This document shows, in pieces, positions 15,796 to 25,378 of a DNA stretch of 64,000 nt. Position 1 is the first letter of the stretch. Each line of letters starts with the position of its first letter. This DNA comes from JBDFMH01 sp047238125 (GTDB lineage: Bacteria > Pseudomonadota > Alphaproteobacteria > Sphingomonadales > Sphingomonadaceae), in NCBI RefSeq assembly GCF_047238125.1, contig NZ_JBDFMH010000001.1, positions 1,302,001 to 1,366,000 of the forward strand. The letters run 5' to 3'. Below the pieces are notes generated by a model that searched no databases, was not told the origin of the DNA, and was given only the letters and a program-made list of their open reading frames with translations. The position numbers and the translations under genes are program-made.

Positions 15796-18387
15796 TCAGA
15801 ACTTGAACGAGATCTCGCCCATCACGGTGCGTGGTTGACCGGGGTAGGCGGTGTTGTAGCCGCCCGCCGCTCCGAGCGCGTAACCCGACACATAGTAGAG
15901 ATTGTCAAAGACGTTCTTAGCGTAGATGGCGGCAGAAAAGTTGGACTGGAAAATATCGTTCCAGCTGAGCCGCAAATTGGTGTTCGTGTAACCGTCCAGC
16001 TCGGTGCCCGGCGTCACCGAGCCGTTATTGTTGGAGAAAAAGAAGTCGGACTGCATGTAGACGTCGCCGTGCAATACAACGCGACCGACATCCTCGCTGA
16101 TCGGCAGGGTGAAGTCGGCAGAGAAGGTACCCGCGAACTTTGGCGTATCGGGATAGGAGTCAAACAGGATCGTTGACCCCGGTACGCCGGTCAGGCGTGC
16201 GATGTCGACAACGCCATCCGTATACTTCGCGTCAGTGTAGGCACCCGTAATGGAGAAGTCGAAACCGCGTGCCGGTGATACCGACGCTTCGACTTCGACG
16301 CCGCGAGTACGCGCCTCCGGCACATTCAGCGTGAAGCCTGCCGGATTTCCGCCAACCACGGCGTACACGGCATGCTGGGCGTTCTTTACGTCCTGCTGAT
16401 AAGCCGCGATACTGAAGCGGAACGGAGCCCCTGCGACGCGCCCGCTATATTTGTAGCCAATCTCGTAGTCCTTGGTGGTTTCGTTCTTGAAAAAGTTTGC
16501 GTCATTCAGCGGCAGAACCGTGCCGTTGAAATTACCGGAACGAAAGCTTCCACGCTGCGCAACGTAGAACATATTCCGCTCGTCGGCCTGGAAGCGCAGG
16601 TTGAACGTCCAAGATGGATCTGAAAGGCTACGTCGCTGCTCAACACCTACTGGCTGAACACCGGAGAGCGCGAAAATGCTGCCAGGCGCCTGTGAGAGCC
16701 GTACCTTCTCCCAGGTATAACGTCCGCCAGCAGTGAAGGTCAGTCGATCTGTGAGTTTGTAGTCGAACTGACCGAATACTGCAGTCGAGTAGTTCTTGGA
16801 ATTGTAAGTGTATGAAATATCAGCCGGCAGACCGAATGCCGCGGCTGCACCCGCATTCGGATCGATCTCCGCTCCGACGTGGACCGGAATGTTATCGAAA
16901 TGCTTGAATGAGGTGTAAAACCCGCCAACGGTATAATGGAGATTGCCATCAAGCAGGTCACCTTGCGCCTGAAGCTCATTGCTGAAGGTGGTCGCCCGGA
17001 AGGTCTGCCCTCCCGGTGGGCCGTCTCCCGGAGCGCTAGTTACGCTGTCCACGTCATTGTAGAGCCATAACGCTCCGAACGGGCCGCCGGCGAGGTTGCC
17101 AGGCAACTTGGTGGTGCTGCGTGTGTAACTGAAAATATTCTTGATCAGCAGCGCTTCTGAAATGTCGAACTCGGTCGTATTAGAAATGAACGTCAACTCG
17201 GACCGGTGCGGCAGATCGAACTCGAGATAAATATCGTACGGGTTCGCGCGCGAAAAAGCGGCGTAACCGGCTACACCGCCTGGAAAGCGTCCGGGCCCGA
17301 TCGCCGGCCCCGGGGTCAGATTGCTGTCGCCCAAGTTGTTGCCATCACGATTGAACAGCAGGCCTGAGAAGACATTATAAACGGTATCGAGCGTCGAGGT
17401 TAGCGGCGTTCCATTCGTGTTTAGGATCGACGTGCGACCATTATTTATGAACTGCTGCCCCGCAGCGTTTGGCGATGTGTAGTAATTAAACAGATTGCCC
17501 TGCCCCTCAGTACCGAGAAACTTTGCGTATTGGGCAACAGTAGTGTTCTTGATACCTTCGGTTGGCATGAACAGCACTGTAAGGCGACCGGATACGTTGT
17601 CCTTATCGCCAAGCGTGTTGCCCGTGTAAAGATTACGGATGAAGCCGTCTTCCTTAGTATAGTCGCCGGCAACACGCACCAGCAGGAGATCCTTAATGAC
17701 AGGAAGGTCGATCGCGCCCTGCACTTGGACCGAATTGCGCTGGCCGGCACGGACCAGAAGGTTGCCACCGATCTCGTTGCCGGGCGTTGGCGTGGTATAG
17801 AGCACGGCGCCGCCGGTCGCGTTGCGGCCGAACAGCGTTCCCTGCGGCCCCTTCAGCACCTGCACCGACGCGAGATCGAAGAAGCTTGTGGCAGTATTGT
17901 AGGGAAGATAAGGCGCTTCGTTTAGGTAGGTCAGCACTGCCGGGCTGGTTCCCGAGAAGGGATCCAGCGTCTGACCACGAAGGCTGAAGCTCAGCTGGTT
18001 GGAAGTCTGGCCATTTTTCACTTGAAGGCCGGGAACCAGCGTTCCCACATCCTGCTCGCTCTGAATGACCTTTGTCTGCAGTGCCTCGGCACTAAAGGCA
18101 GACACCGATACTGGCACACGCGACAGCCGCTCTTCGCGGCGCTGCGCGGTAACGACGATATCACCGTCGGGATTGCCGGCTCCGGTCTGGGCCGGCGCCG
18201 TCTGCGCAGGCGTTGCGGCAGCGGAAGCGGCACTGTCCGGTGCCGCATCCCCGGCTGCCGAATTGGCCGGGAGCGGCGTTTCCGGTGCCGCTGAGGACTG
18301 GGCCATCGCCGTAGCGGTCATCATCGGAAGGGCGGCGGCACCAGTCAGGAACACAAGTCGGATCAAACCGATACGGGGCGTCTTCAT
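15796..18387 (-). CDS. TonB-dependent outer-membrane receptor
   Basis: 863 residues. Signal peptide with LVFLTGAAALPMMTATAMAQ, an Ala/Pro-rich linker, then the plug with a TonB box-like GDIVVTAQRREERLSRVPVS and VQVLKGPQGTLFGRNATGG. The barrel ends in GEISFKF with a terminal Phe, as required for outer-membrane insertion. Start ATG 18387 follows GGGAG; the open frame to 18465 precedes the signal peptide and runs into the operator. First gene of an eight-gene leftward run and probably imports the growth substrate. Two GTCAAC-type operators lie upstream. Confidence 0.94.
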   Translation of the reverse strand: MKTPRIGLIRLVFLTGAAALPMMTATAMAQSSAAPETPLPANSAAGDAAPDSAASAAATPAQTAPAQTGAGNPDGDIVVTAQRREERLSRVPVSVSAFSAEALQTKVIQSEQDVGTLVPGLQVKNGQTSNQLSFSLRGQTLDPFSGTSPAVLTYLNEAPYLPYNTATSFFDLASVQVLKGPQGTLFGRNATGGAVLYTTPTPGNEIGGNLLVRAGQRNSVQVQGAIDLPVIKDLLLVRVAGDYTKEDGFIRNLYTGNTLGDKDNVSGRLTVLFMPTEGIKNTTVAQYAKFLGTEGQGNLFNYYTSPNAAGQQFINNGRTSILNTNGTPLTSTLDTVYNVFSGLLFNRDGNNLGDSNLTPGPAIGPGRFPGGVAGYAAFSRANPYDIYLEFDLPHRSELTFISNTTEFDISEALLIKNIFSYTRSTTKLPGNLAGGPFGALWLYNDVDSVTSAPGDGPPGGQTFRATTFSNELQAQGDLLDGNLHYTVGGFYTSFKHFDNIPVHVGAEIDPNAGAAAAFGLPADISYTYNSKNYSTAVFGQFDYKLTDRLTFTAGGRYTWEKVRLSQAPGSIFALSGVQPVGVEQRRSLSDPSWTFNLRFQADERNMFYVAQRGSFRSGNFNGTVLPLNDANFFKNETTKDYEIGYKYSGRVAGAPFRFSIAAYQQDVKNAQHAVYAVVGGNPAGFTLNVPEARTRGVEVEASVSPARGFDFSITGAYTDAKYTDGVVDIARLTGVPGSTILFDSYPDTPKFAGTFSADFTLPISEDVGRVVLHGDVYMQSDFFFSNNNGSVTPGTELDGYTNTNLRLSWNDIFQSNFSAAIYAKNVFDNLYYVSGYALGAAGGYNTAYPGQPRTVMGEISFKF

Positions 18388-18460
18388 TACTTTCTCCCTC
18401 TCCCGTGAGAACCCGCCGGCTCTTTGTCCGGCATGGATCGGCCACGCACTGACCTGGCCT

Positions 18461-18478
18461 GTCAACGCGAAGGTTGAT
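18461..18478. promoter_or_regulatory. Operator copy 1 (GTCAAC-N6-GTTGAT)
   Basis: GTCAACGCGAAGGTTGAT, an inverted repeat with 6-base spacer, 74 bases upstream of the TonB receptor start. One of five copies in the window; presumed target of the TetR regulator at 25800-26462. Confidence 0.7.
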
Positions 18479-18494
18479 TACAAAATGGTTCCTA

Positions 18495-18512
18495 GTCAAC
18501 ATGAAAGTTGAC
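18495..18512. promoter_or_regulatory. Operator copy 2 (GTCAAC-N6-GTTGAC)
   Basis: GTCAACATGAAAGTTGAC, perfect 6-bp arms, 34 bases centre to centre from copy 1 in the divergent region between the receptor operon and the AhpD-like gene. The right arm continues as TTGACA, a good -35 for rightward transcription, and the left arm gives TTGACT leftward. Binding would block both promoters. Confidence 0.75.
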
Positions 18513-18640
18513 AGCTCTCGTCGCCGGCGGCATGCCGCTCTCGCGCGAGTTGCTTTTGGGCCACACACTCTTTTGTGTTCGTTTCTCCCGCGATGTAGAC
18601 CCCATGTGCTGGCTTGCAACACTGCCCATGGAGTAGTCCT

Positions 18641-19318
18641 TTGAACCAGAGCATCAGTCCGCAGTCGGTCGTCAGCCTCGAGGACCTGCGCCAAATCGCG
18701 ATGGGGCTGCTTGGTGATGCACCGGGCGGCGAGCCTCTCCCTGTCGAATGGGCTGCACTGATCGGCCTGGGCGTCACAGCGGCAGTCACATCTCTCGACC
18801 GCGATGCGCTGGAAATGGCGATCGATGCTGCATTGGCCTCGGGCGCCACGATCGAGCAAGTTCAAGAGGCCATCTCGCTAGTTTCGGGCCTTGGTGTCCA
18901 TTCGTTGATGATGAGCTTCGCGCCGCTCGCAGCCCGCGCACGCGCCGCCGGAGCGATCGATGATGCCCCGCTCGATAAAGACCGGCAGGCCCTCTGGGAC
19001 AGGCATGTTGGCGGCGACCCGTTCTGGGCTGGTTTCGAGACCGAGCTGCCGGGCTTCCTCGACGCCATGCTGCGCCTCTCACCCGACCAGTTCGTCGCCT
19101 TTTTCGACTATTGCGCTGTCCCTTGGAAGAGCGGCACGATCCGCGCCCGGTGCAAGGAGCTGATCGCGCTGGCGAGTGACGCCACGCCGACCCACCGCTT
19201 CCTGCCCGGCTTCAGATTGCACCTACGGAACGCGCTGAGCCTAGGTGCCGGTCGCGCAGCGATCCTCGAGACCCTCGATCTCGCGGCCGCCGCCCCGCCA
19301 CACCGCGGTACCCGCTAG
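18641..19318 (+). CDS. Carboxymuconolactone decarboxylase/AhpD-like protein
   Basis: 225 residues with two AhpD-like helical repeats: LPVEWAALIGLGVTAAVTSL with EMAIDAALASGATIEQVQEA, and RARCKELIALASDAT with RNALSLGAGRAAILETLDLA. No CxxC redox pair is seen, so a peroxidase role is unlikely; decarboxylase or lactone-processing is possible. TTG start 18641 is chosen because GGAG stands seven bases upstream and similarity starts nearby; GGAG would be inside the gene if the frame began at 18614. Convergent with the SDR gene (4-bp overlap of 3' ends) and divergent from the receptor. Confidence 0.75.
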   Translation: MNQSISPQSVVSLEDLRQIAMGLLGDAPGGEPLPVEWAALIGLGVTAAVTSLDRDALEMAIDAALASGATIEQVQEAISLVSGLGVHSLMMSFAPLAARARAAGAIDDAPLDKDRQALWDRHVGGDPFWAGFETELPGFLDAMLRLSPDQFVAFFDYCAVPWKSGTIRARCKELIALASDATPTHRFLPGFRLHLRNALSLGAGRAAILETLDLAAAAPPHRGTR

Positions 19319-20115
19319 GCGTTGACCCCGCGCCATGCGAGCGTACCACCGTCAATAACGTAGGCGGCTCCGGTAATAAACGAGCTGTCATCGGAAGCTA
19401 GGAAGCAGGCGAGCTTGGCGATTTCGTCCGGCCGCCCCAGCCGCGGAATGAGGTGTGATCCTGTCAGCACCGACATGATTGCAGTTTTATCGGGCGCTGC
19501 CTCATAATATTTCTGCACCATCGGCGTGTCGATCGCTCCGGGGCAGTAGCAGTTGCAGCGAATGCCATGTTTGGCCAGATCGACGGCTGCCGCCTTGGTC
19601 AGCATCAGTACGCCGCCCTTTGTGGCACAATAAGCTCCCGCCTGCGGATAGGAGACGAATGAGCCGGTCGATGCGACGTTTACGATCGCCGGCCCGCGCT
19701 TCGACGAGCGCAGATGCGGCACCGCATATTTGATGGCAAGCCAGATCGCTTTGAGGTTGACCTCGTAGACCATATCCCAGACATCGTCCGGCAGATCCTC
19801 GATCGATGTCGCCGGGGTCAGATCGGTCTCATGAACAGCCGCATTATTGTGTAGCACGTCCAGCCCGCCGAACCGCTCGACGGCGAAGTCAATCATTCGT
19901 TGGATATCGTCCTTAAGGCGCAGATCGGCGACGTGGATCGCACCTTCCCCGCCCGATTCGTTCACCAGTCGTCTCGTCTCCTCGGCTTCCTTCTCGTTGA
20001 TATCCGCAATGACGACACGCCCCCCCTGCACCGCCATCTCGATTGCGCATGCACGGCCCATGCCGCTACCTGCGCCGGTCACGATGCACACTTTACCATC
20101 CAGGCGATTGCCCAT
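19315..20115 (-). CDS. SDR-family oxidoreductase
   Basis: 266 residues. TGAGSGMGRACAIEMA is the nucleotide site, VLHNNAAVHE the NNAG-like strand, and NVASTGSFVSY with YCATKGGVLML the catalytic Ser-Tyr-Lys. C-terminal FLASDDSSFITGAAYVIDGG is typical. Last gene of the leftward operon of two luciferase-like enzymes, ADH and SDR. Probably oxidises a cyclic alcohol; the cofactor cannot be fixed, although ADINEK after strand 2 favours NAD. Confidence 0.9.
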   Translation of the reverse strand: MGNRLDGKVCIVTGAGSGMGRACAIEMAVQGGRVVIADINEKEAEETRRLVNESGGEGAIHVADLRLKDDIQRMIDFAVERFGGLDVLHNNAAVHETDLTPATSIEDLPDDVWDMVYEVNLKAIWLAIKYAVPHLRSSKRGPAIVNVASTGSFVSYPQAGAYCATKGGVLMLTKAAAVDLAKHGIRCNCYCPGAIDTPMVQKYYEAAPDKTAIMSVLTGSHLIPRLGRPDEIAKLACFLASDDSSFITGAAYVIDGGTLAWRGVNA

Positions 20116-20138
20116 CGGCCGTTCCTCGCTCGTTCGAA

Positions 20139-21227
20139 TCAGGCCGGCTGCAATTCCGGATCGATGATCGCCTTGATCACCTCACCGCGATGCACGGCGC
20201 CCAATGCCTTCGACGCATCCTCGATCGCGAAACGATGGCTAATGAGCGCGGCCAACGGCACTTGGTCCTGCAGCCGCGCTGCGAGCTGCATGGCCTCGTA
20301 ATAATGCTTTGGCTTCGGAAACGTCGCTCCCGCTATCGTGAGGTTCTTAGTCGTCATATCTCGAGGCGAGATCGGCTGGGTACCGATGGCGCCCCACAGG
20401 CCGAGAATGACGTAACGGCCATGCGGGCCGGTCAGGTCCACACCTTCCGGGAAGGCCGGCAGCACGCCTGCCGCCTCAACGACAAGCGACGGACCCTGCG
20501 GGCCGGTGAAGTCGTAGATTTGCCGGCGGCGTTCCTCGGCGCTATGCTTCAGCGACACGGTCGCGGTAGCGCCGAGCGAACGCGCGGTCGCCAGCCGATC
20601 GTCGAACCCGTCAATGACGATCACCTCCCGCGCGCCTGCCTGCGCCGCGATTAGCACCGCGGACAGGCCGACCGGGCCCGCACCCTGCACGACCACCGCC
20701 TCACCCATTCGTACGGGACCGCAGCGATCGAATCCGCGCAGCACCGTCGGCAGTGCGCAGCCGAGCGCCGCCAACGCCAGCGGATCGGCCCCGTCCGGCA
20801 GCTTGAAGAAGGCGAGCCCGGGTGGGAGGCACGCATAGTCCGCATAGCAAGCCCAGTTCGGTTTCTCGGCATGCTCGAAGAATTGCGAATTCTCGCACGG
20901 CGTCTCGTCGAGCACGTTGCAAGTGTAACAGCGATGGCAGGCGGCGATCGGCGACCAATAGATCAGGTCGCCCGGCTTTACCGGCACGCCGGCATAGTCC
21001 TTGTCCACCCCGCCAAGCTTCTCGACGCGGCCTATGCCTTCATGTCCCAGGATGATCGGGAACGGCATCACACCGGCCTCACCAGTGGTGATATGCACGT
21101 CGCTGCCGCAAACGCCCCCCACAATGATACGAACGAGCGCACCGCCCGGCAGCGGATCCGCGATCGGAACATCCCACGTCTCAAGCCGGTTCGGCTCGAC
21201 AAGGACGGTTGCGCGACCGGTGGCCAT
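20139..21227 (-). CDS. Zinc-dependent (MDR) alcohol dehydrogenase
   Basis: 362 residues. Catalytic zinc site: GGVCGSDVHI and GHEGIGRVEKLGG. Structural zinc site: CHRCYTCNVLDETPC, four Cys. Cofactor fold: VVVQGAGPVGLSAVLIAAQ followed by VIVIDGFDDR, where the acidic residue suggests NAD. Third gene of the operon starting at 23595, 23 bases before the SDR. Two dehydrogenases side by side suggest successive oxidation steps, or oxidation of two stereoisomers. Confidence 0.92.
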   Translation of the reverse strand: MATGRATVLVEPNRLETWDVPIADPLPGGALVRIIVGGVCGSDVHITTGEAGVMPFPIILGHEGIGRVEKLGGVDKDYAGVPVKPGDLIYWSPIAACHRCYTCNVLDETPCENSQFFEHAEKPNWACYADYACLPPGLAFFKLPDGADPLALAALGCALPTVLRGFDRCGPVRMGEAVVVQGAGPVGLSAVLIAAQAGAREVIVIDGFDDRLATARSLGATATVSLKHSAEERRRQIYDFTGPQGPSLVVEAAGVLPAFPEGVDLTGPHGRYVILGLWGAIGTQPISPRDMTTKNLTIAGATFPKPKHYYEAMQLAARLQDQVPLAALISHRFAIEDASKALGAVHRGEVIKAIIDPELQPA

Positions 21228-21290
21228 TATTCTTCTCCTTCCTGTTTGGGCGCGTCGCTTGCGCGCGACGTCGCTCGCATATGTCTCTCC

Positions 21291-22409
21291 TCAGGCGGCT
21301 ACAGCTTGGACGCCAGGCATGCGCACCTTCGGGCAGACTTCGGTGGCCAGCCGGCGCAGCGACTCCTCCCACGGTTTGGGATCGTCGAGACTGTCATGCT
21401 GATTGTAGACGATCTGCCCCCAGCCCCCGACTTTGTCGGCCAACGCCTCAAGCTTCTCGATTGCGGTCTCGGGTGATCCGCATAACACGACATGCTCGGC
21501 CAGGAAGTCCTCGTCGATCTGATCGGGCGTGATGTCCTTGCCTGAATCCTGAATGATACCATTAAATAGGCCAAATTTGACGTAAATTTCCTTCAAATAG
21601 TGCTTCCATGTCTGCATCAGACCGCTTTTAAGGAACAGTCTTTTAGCCTCAGCGTCGGTGTCAGCGATGAACACGTCGCGACAAACTCGGTAGCGGCTTC
21701 GCTCCGCGACCCGGCCCTTCGCTTCCATTGACGCGGCCCAGGTGTCCCAATGCGCCCGCATCTGCGGCGTGCCTCCGAAGAAGGAGATCGGCGAATAGTC
21801 TCGCTCACCTGCAAAGCGCATCGACGAGGAGTTCATAGACAGGCCGGTGACGGCGATCTCTAACTTATCGCGGCCGCCATACGGGCTGTTGTTGGCAATG
21901 ATCACGTCATATTCTGGCATCGTATCCTTGCCCGGAAACCCAGCCTGGTACCAAGTGCCTTTCTCGACAAACGGTTTGCGCTCCCAAACCCGTTCCATCA
22001 GGTGCAGCGCCTCCAACTGCCGTGGTGGCAGTTCGCCGATACTCTCGTAGCCATGCAGGATTGCGTCGGTATGATGGCCGCCCGGCGCGACCCCTAGGAA
22101 GTAGCGCCCTTCCATCACTTGGCTGAGCCAGCCGATCCGCACCGCCAGCGTCGCGGGATCATGATAGGGTAGCAAATGAGCCATCGGCGCAAACCGGATC
22201 GATTTCGTGGTCTGTGCACATGCCGCGATGATCGCTTCGGGAAGCGGTATATTTTCCCAGCCGAGCGTGTAGTGCTCGCCGATCATGTAATCGGCGTAGC
22301 CCGCCTCGTCCGCGATCCTAGCAATGTCCAGCGCCCAGTCGAAGACTTGACGCGGTGTACGGCTTGGCGGATTGTATGGGGTCATAAAGATGCCGCACTG
22401 CATGGCCAT
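21291..22409 (-). CDS. Luciferase-like (LLM) flavin-dependent monooxygenase 2
   Basis: 372 residues of the bacterial-luciferase TIM barrel that uses reduced FMN from a separate reductase. YADYMIGEHYTLGWENIPLP, KSIRFAPMAHLLPYHDPATL and GRYFLGVAPGGHH are family segments. The C-terminal LCGSPETAIEKLEALADKVG closes the barrel. It is clearly paralogous to 31008-32153; both begin with the same GGAGAGATGAGATGGC ribosome/start context, so one arose from the other by duplication. Candidate type II Baeyer-Villiger or hydroxylating enzyme. Confidence 0.9.
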   Translation of the reverse strand: MAMQCGIFMTPYNPPSRTPRQVFDWALDIARIADEAGYADYMIGEHYTLGWENIPLPEAIIAACAQTTKSIRFAPMAHLLPYHDPATLAVRIGWLSQVMEGRYFLGVAPGGHHTDAILHGYESIGELPPRQLEALHLMERVWERKPFVEKGTWYQAGFPGKDTMPEYDVIIANNSPYGGRDKLEIAVTGLSMNSSSMRFAGERDYSPISFFGGTPQMRAHWDTWAASMEAKGRVAERSRYRVCRDVFIADTDAEAKRLFLKSGLMQTWKHYLKEIYVKFGLFNGIIQDSGKDITPDQIDEDFLAEHVVLCGSPETAIEKLEALADKVGGWGQIVYNQHDSLDDPKPWEESLRRLATEVCPKVRMPGVQAVAA

Positions 22410-22440
22410 CTCATCTCTCCTAATCTATATCGTTAGCCGC

Positions 22441-23595
22441 TCAGACAAAGGTCCCGCTCTCGTCCTTCGATGAGAAGCGCGGCGCCACCTTATCAATGAA
22501 CTTATCGAGTTCTTCCTTATTGGCTTCCGGCTCGAGATGGCCCTGCCCGAACATCAAGAAGAGTTCGTTGAAGCCGAGCCGATCGTGCGCTTCGCCGATG
22601 CGGTCAGCGATCTCATCTGCCGAACCAATCAATACGTTGGGGGGGCGTTGGCCGAGCGGGATGAACCACTCGTCCCAGAACCACATATGCTCTTTCATCA
22701 GGTACTCGGCGCGGTCCTTGTCGTCCGTAAGCATCAGGAAGCCGCCCCACGCCGAAGCCTCAGCCCCAGTCACGGTGCGGTCGTTCTTTGCGGCGGTGGC
22801 GATGTAGCGCTCGTTTAGTTTCTCACAAAAATCGAGATTGTCCGACAGGACGATGAGCTTGCCCCCCTCCTCCGCCCAGAAATCGATCGTGCGGCCCGAT
22901 GCGGCGAAGCCGCCATAGACCGGCGGATGCGGCCGTTGATAGGGCAGCGGCGCTATGCCGATCTGCTGCACGCGGCCATTCTCGTCCTGGCCCTTACCAT
23001 ATTTGGCATATGCCGGGTGGCCGCCGGATCCGCCCTCGGGCGGGAACTGCCAATTGTCGCCCTTGTGCGAGAAGACGTCGTTGGTCCACGCCTTCTTGAT
23101 GACCCGCACGCCTTCTTCGAACAACGAGCGGTTCCGCGCGTCCTGCTGGTCGCGCGCTTTGACGTTGTCGGGCGTCGTGGCGCCCACCCCGTCCTTAATG
23201 CCATAGGCGTCGACCCAGCGCGCATGGTAACCGCGGGTGAAGCCACAATATAGCCGGCCCTGCAGCATATGATCGAGAGTTGCGATCTCCTCCGCCACCC
23301 GCACGGGATTATGCGTGGTCATGGTATAACCCATGATTCCGGCGTGCATGCGTTTGCAGTTCTGCCCGACAAACAGGCTGAACATGCCGGGATGGTTGTT
23401 CGCCTCGAATCCTTCGATCTGCAGATGATGCTCGGGCTGACAGTAGCCGTAGAAGCCGAGATCGTCGGCCAGGCGCACATAGCCGCGCACCTCCTCGAGG
23501 AAGCGCTGGTAAAGCTCGGGCCGTTGCCCCGCCATGCCCTGTTCGATCTCATGCCGGCGCCCAACGACGCCGGTCTGCATCAGGTGAAATTTCAT
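22441..23595 (-). CDS. Luciferase-like (LLM) flavin-dependent monooxygenase 1
   Basis: 384 residues, a different subgroup from the other two: LADDLGFYGYCQPEHHLQ, then RMHAGIMGYTMTTHNPVRVA, GRLYCGFTRGYHARW and FIPLGQRPPNVLIGSADEIA. Start ATG 23595 follows GGAGAGGCG; the frame is open to 23691, but that extension would cover the operator. First gene of the operon LLM1-LLM2-ADH-SDR, directly under operator copy 3. The substrate is unknown. Limonene and camphor pathways use related FMN enzymes. Confidence 0.88.
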   Translation of the reverse strand: MKFHLMQTGVVGRRHEIEQGMAGQRPELYQRFLEEVRGYVRLADDLGFYGYCQPEHHLQIEGFEANNHPGMFSLFVGQNCKRMHAGIMGYTMTTHNPVRVAEEIATLDHMLQGRLYCGFTRGYHARWVDAYGIKDGVGATTPDNVKARDQQDARNRSLFEEGVRVIKKAWTNDVFSHKGDNWQFPPEGGSGGHPAYAKYGKGQDENGRVQQIGIAPLPYQRPHPPVYGGFAASGRTIDFWAEEGGKLIVLSDNLDFCEKLNERYIATAAKNDRTVTGAEASAWGGFLMLTDDKDRAEYLMKEHMWFWDEWFIPLGQRPPNVLIGSADEIADRIGEAHDRLGFNELFLMFGQGHLEPEANKEELDKFIDKVAPRFSSKDESGTFV

Positions 23596-23686
23596 CGCCT
23601 CTCCGTCCCGTTGCCGCCACTGCCGAGTGGCGGGCGTCCGCTGTTCAGTGATTGTCACCCTGATCCAATCCTGTTCCGGGAGCCTT

Positions 23687-23704
23687 GTCAACTCCGGTGT
23701 TGAC
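23687..23704. promoter_or_regulatory. Operator copy 3 with back-to-back -35 boxes
   Basis: GTCAACTCCGGTGTTGAC, perfect 6-bp arms, midway between the LLM operon start (23595) and the acyl-CoA ligase start (23771). The right arm gives TTGACT with CATAAC 17 bases on for the ligase. The complement of the left arm gives TTGACA for the LLM operon. A bound dimer would shut both. Confidence 0.75.
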
Positions 23705-23770
23705 TGGTGGGGTTTCGATTTTCATAACACGTGCGAAAACAGCGCTCCTTGGAAGGAGCGGAGAGAGGAA

Positions 23771-25378
23771 ATGATGCTGCAGCCAATTATCGCCGAGGTC
23801 GTTACGCTGGGGGACCTGCTCGTCCGAGCTGCAACGAACGAGCCAGACCGCGACGCTCTAGTGCTGCCCGGCCAACGCGCTTCGTATCGCTCGTTGAGGG
23901 AAGGCGCCATAAACGTCGCTCGTTCGCTGCGGGTCCTTGGCGTCAGATCTGGGCATCACGTTGGCATCTTGATCCCGAATTGCATTGAATATGCGGAAAC
24001 CCTCTTTGGTATCGCGCTTCTCGGGGCTGTCGCGGTCCCAATGAATGCTCGGCATAAGGCAGCGGAAATCGGCTATATCATCGACAATGCCGGGCTGTTC
24101 GTCGTGATCACCAGCCGCCACGCCGATGACCCAGTCGACTTCTCAATTCTGCTTGACGAGGCACTCACCGAGCGGTCGCCAAAGTCACTCCGCCAGGTGG
24201 TTCTAGCGCGTGGCGATGAAGCCGAGGGCAGTATTGGTGCCGCCGCATTCAAGGCGCTGGCTGATGCTTGTCCAGTCTCGGACATTGAGCGCGAAAGACG
24301 CAAGGTCCGCGTGAGGGACCCAGCCCTCATCATTTATACGTCAGGGACGACCGCCCAGCCAAAGGGGTGTGTGCTCAGCCACGAAGCAGTGACGCGCGGA
24401 CCAGTCGAACGCGCGCGTTTCCGGCTTTCGGTTGGCTCACGAGATGTCACCTGGGGTGCCGGGCCACTCTTTCACATCGGCACGCTCGCCCCGTTCATCG
24501 GTTCGGTCGGTGTCGCCGGGACGTTTCTTACCGATACCTATTTCGAGCCCGGACGCGCACTTCAGCTCATGTATGACGAAGGCGTCACCTTAGCTTGGCC
24601 TTGGTTTGCGGCGATCACGCAAGGGCTGATCGGCCACCCCGCTTTCGATCCCACCCACCTAGAAACGCTGCGTCACTTGTTTATCATCGCGCCCCCCAGT
24701 CTAGTTGACGAGGTTCAGCGCGTCCTGCCGCAAACCGAAGTCATCCAGGCCTGTGGAATGACTGAGACAGCCGGAATTTTCGCCTTGTGTGGTGAAGAGG
24801 AGGATTTCAATTCGCGATCGAACACGCAGGGCAAGCCGTCGCCCGGGGTTGAGATCCGGATCGTCGACCCGGAGACGGGTGTTGATCTTCCTGACGGGAC
24901 GCTGGGCGAGATTTTGGTGCGCGGCTACAATGTCATGGAAGGCTATTGGGCTGCGCCCGAAAAGACGGCGGAAACGCTCACCGCTGATGGCTGGCTCAGG
25001 ACCGGCGACCTATACACTCGGCTGGCGAGCGGATCGCTAGTCTTCGGAGGGCGGTGCAAGGACATGCTGAAGGTGGGTGGCGAGAATGTCGCCGCCATCG
25101 AGGTCGAGGCCTTTCTGTGCACTCACCCGGCCGTCAAGACGGCGGAAGTGGTCGGCCGTCCCGATTCGCGGCTGGATGAGGTGCCGGTGGCCTTCATCGA
25201 ACTCTACGACGGTTATGAGGCTGAGGCCGGCGATTTAATTGCACACTGTCGCGGTCGGATCGCAAACTACAAGGTGCCACGCGCTATACATTTTATGGAA
25301 CAGGACGACTGGCCGATGTCCGCCACCAAAATCGACAAGCGTGCGTTGCGCGATCGCCTAAAGGACATGGAAGAATGA
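23771..25378 (+). CDS. Acyl-CoA synthetase (AMP-binding ligase)
   Basis: 535 residues, class I adenylate-forming enzyme that activates a carboxylic acid with ATP and CoA. Motifs: IIYTSGTTAQPKGCVLSH (P-loop-like A3), QACGMTETAGIF (A5), DGWLRTGDLYTR (A7), KVGGENVAAIEVE (A8) and the C-terminal catalytic Lys in SATKIDKRALR. Start ATG 23771, with GGAG eight bases upstream. The open frame to 23627 would run through the operator and has no similarity. Its stop overlaps the next gene by four bases (ATGA). Confidence 0.92.
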   Translation: MMLQPIIAEVVTLGDLLVRAATNEPDRDALVLPGQRASYRSLREGAINVARSLRVLGVRSGHHVGILIPNCIEYAETLFGIALLGAVAVPMNARHKAAEIGYIIDNAGLFVVITSRHADDPVDFSILLDEALTERSPKSLRQVVLARGDEAEGSIGAAAFKALADACPVSDIERERRKVRVRDPALIIYTSGTTAQPKGCVLSHEAVTRGPVERARFRLSVGSRDVTWGAGPLFHIGTLAPFIGSVGVAGTFLTDTYFEPGRALQLMYDEGVTLAWPWFAAITQGLIGHPAFDPTHLETLRHLFIIAPPSLVDEVQRVLPQTEVIQACGMTETAGIFALCGEEEDFNSRSNTQGKPSPGVEIRIVDPETGVDLPDGTLGEILVRGYNVMEGYWAAPEKTAETLTADGWLRTGDLYTRLASGSLVFGGRCKDMLKVGGENVAAIEVEAFLCTHPAVKTAEVVGRPDSRLDEVPVAFIELYDGYEAEAGDLIAHCRGRIANYKVPRAIHFMEQDDWPMSATKIDKRALRDRLKDMEE

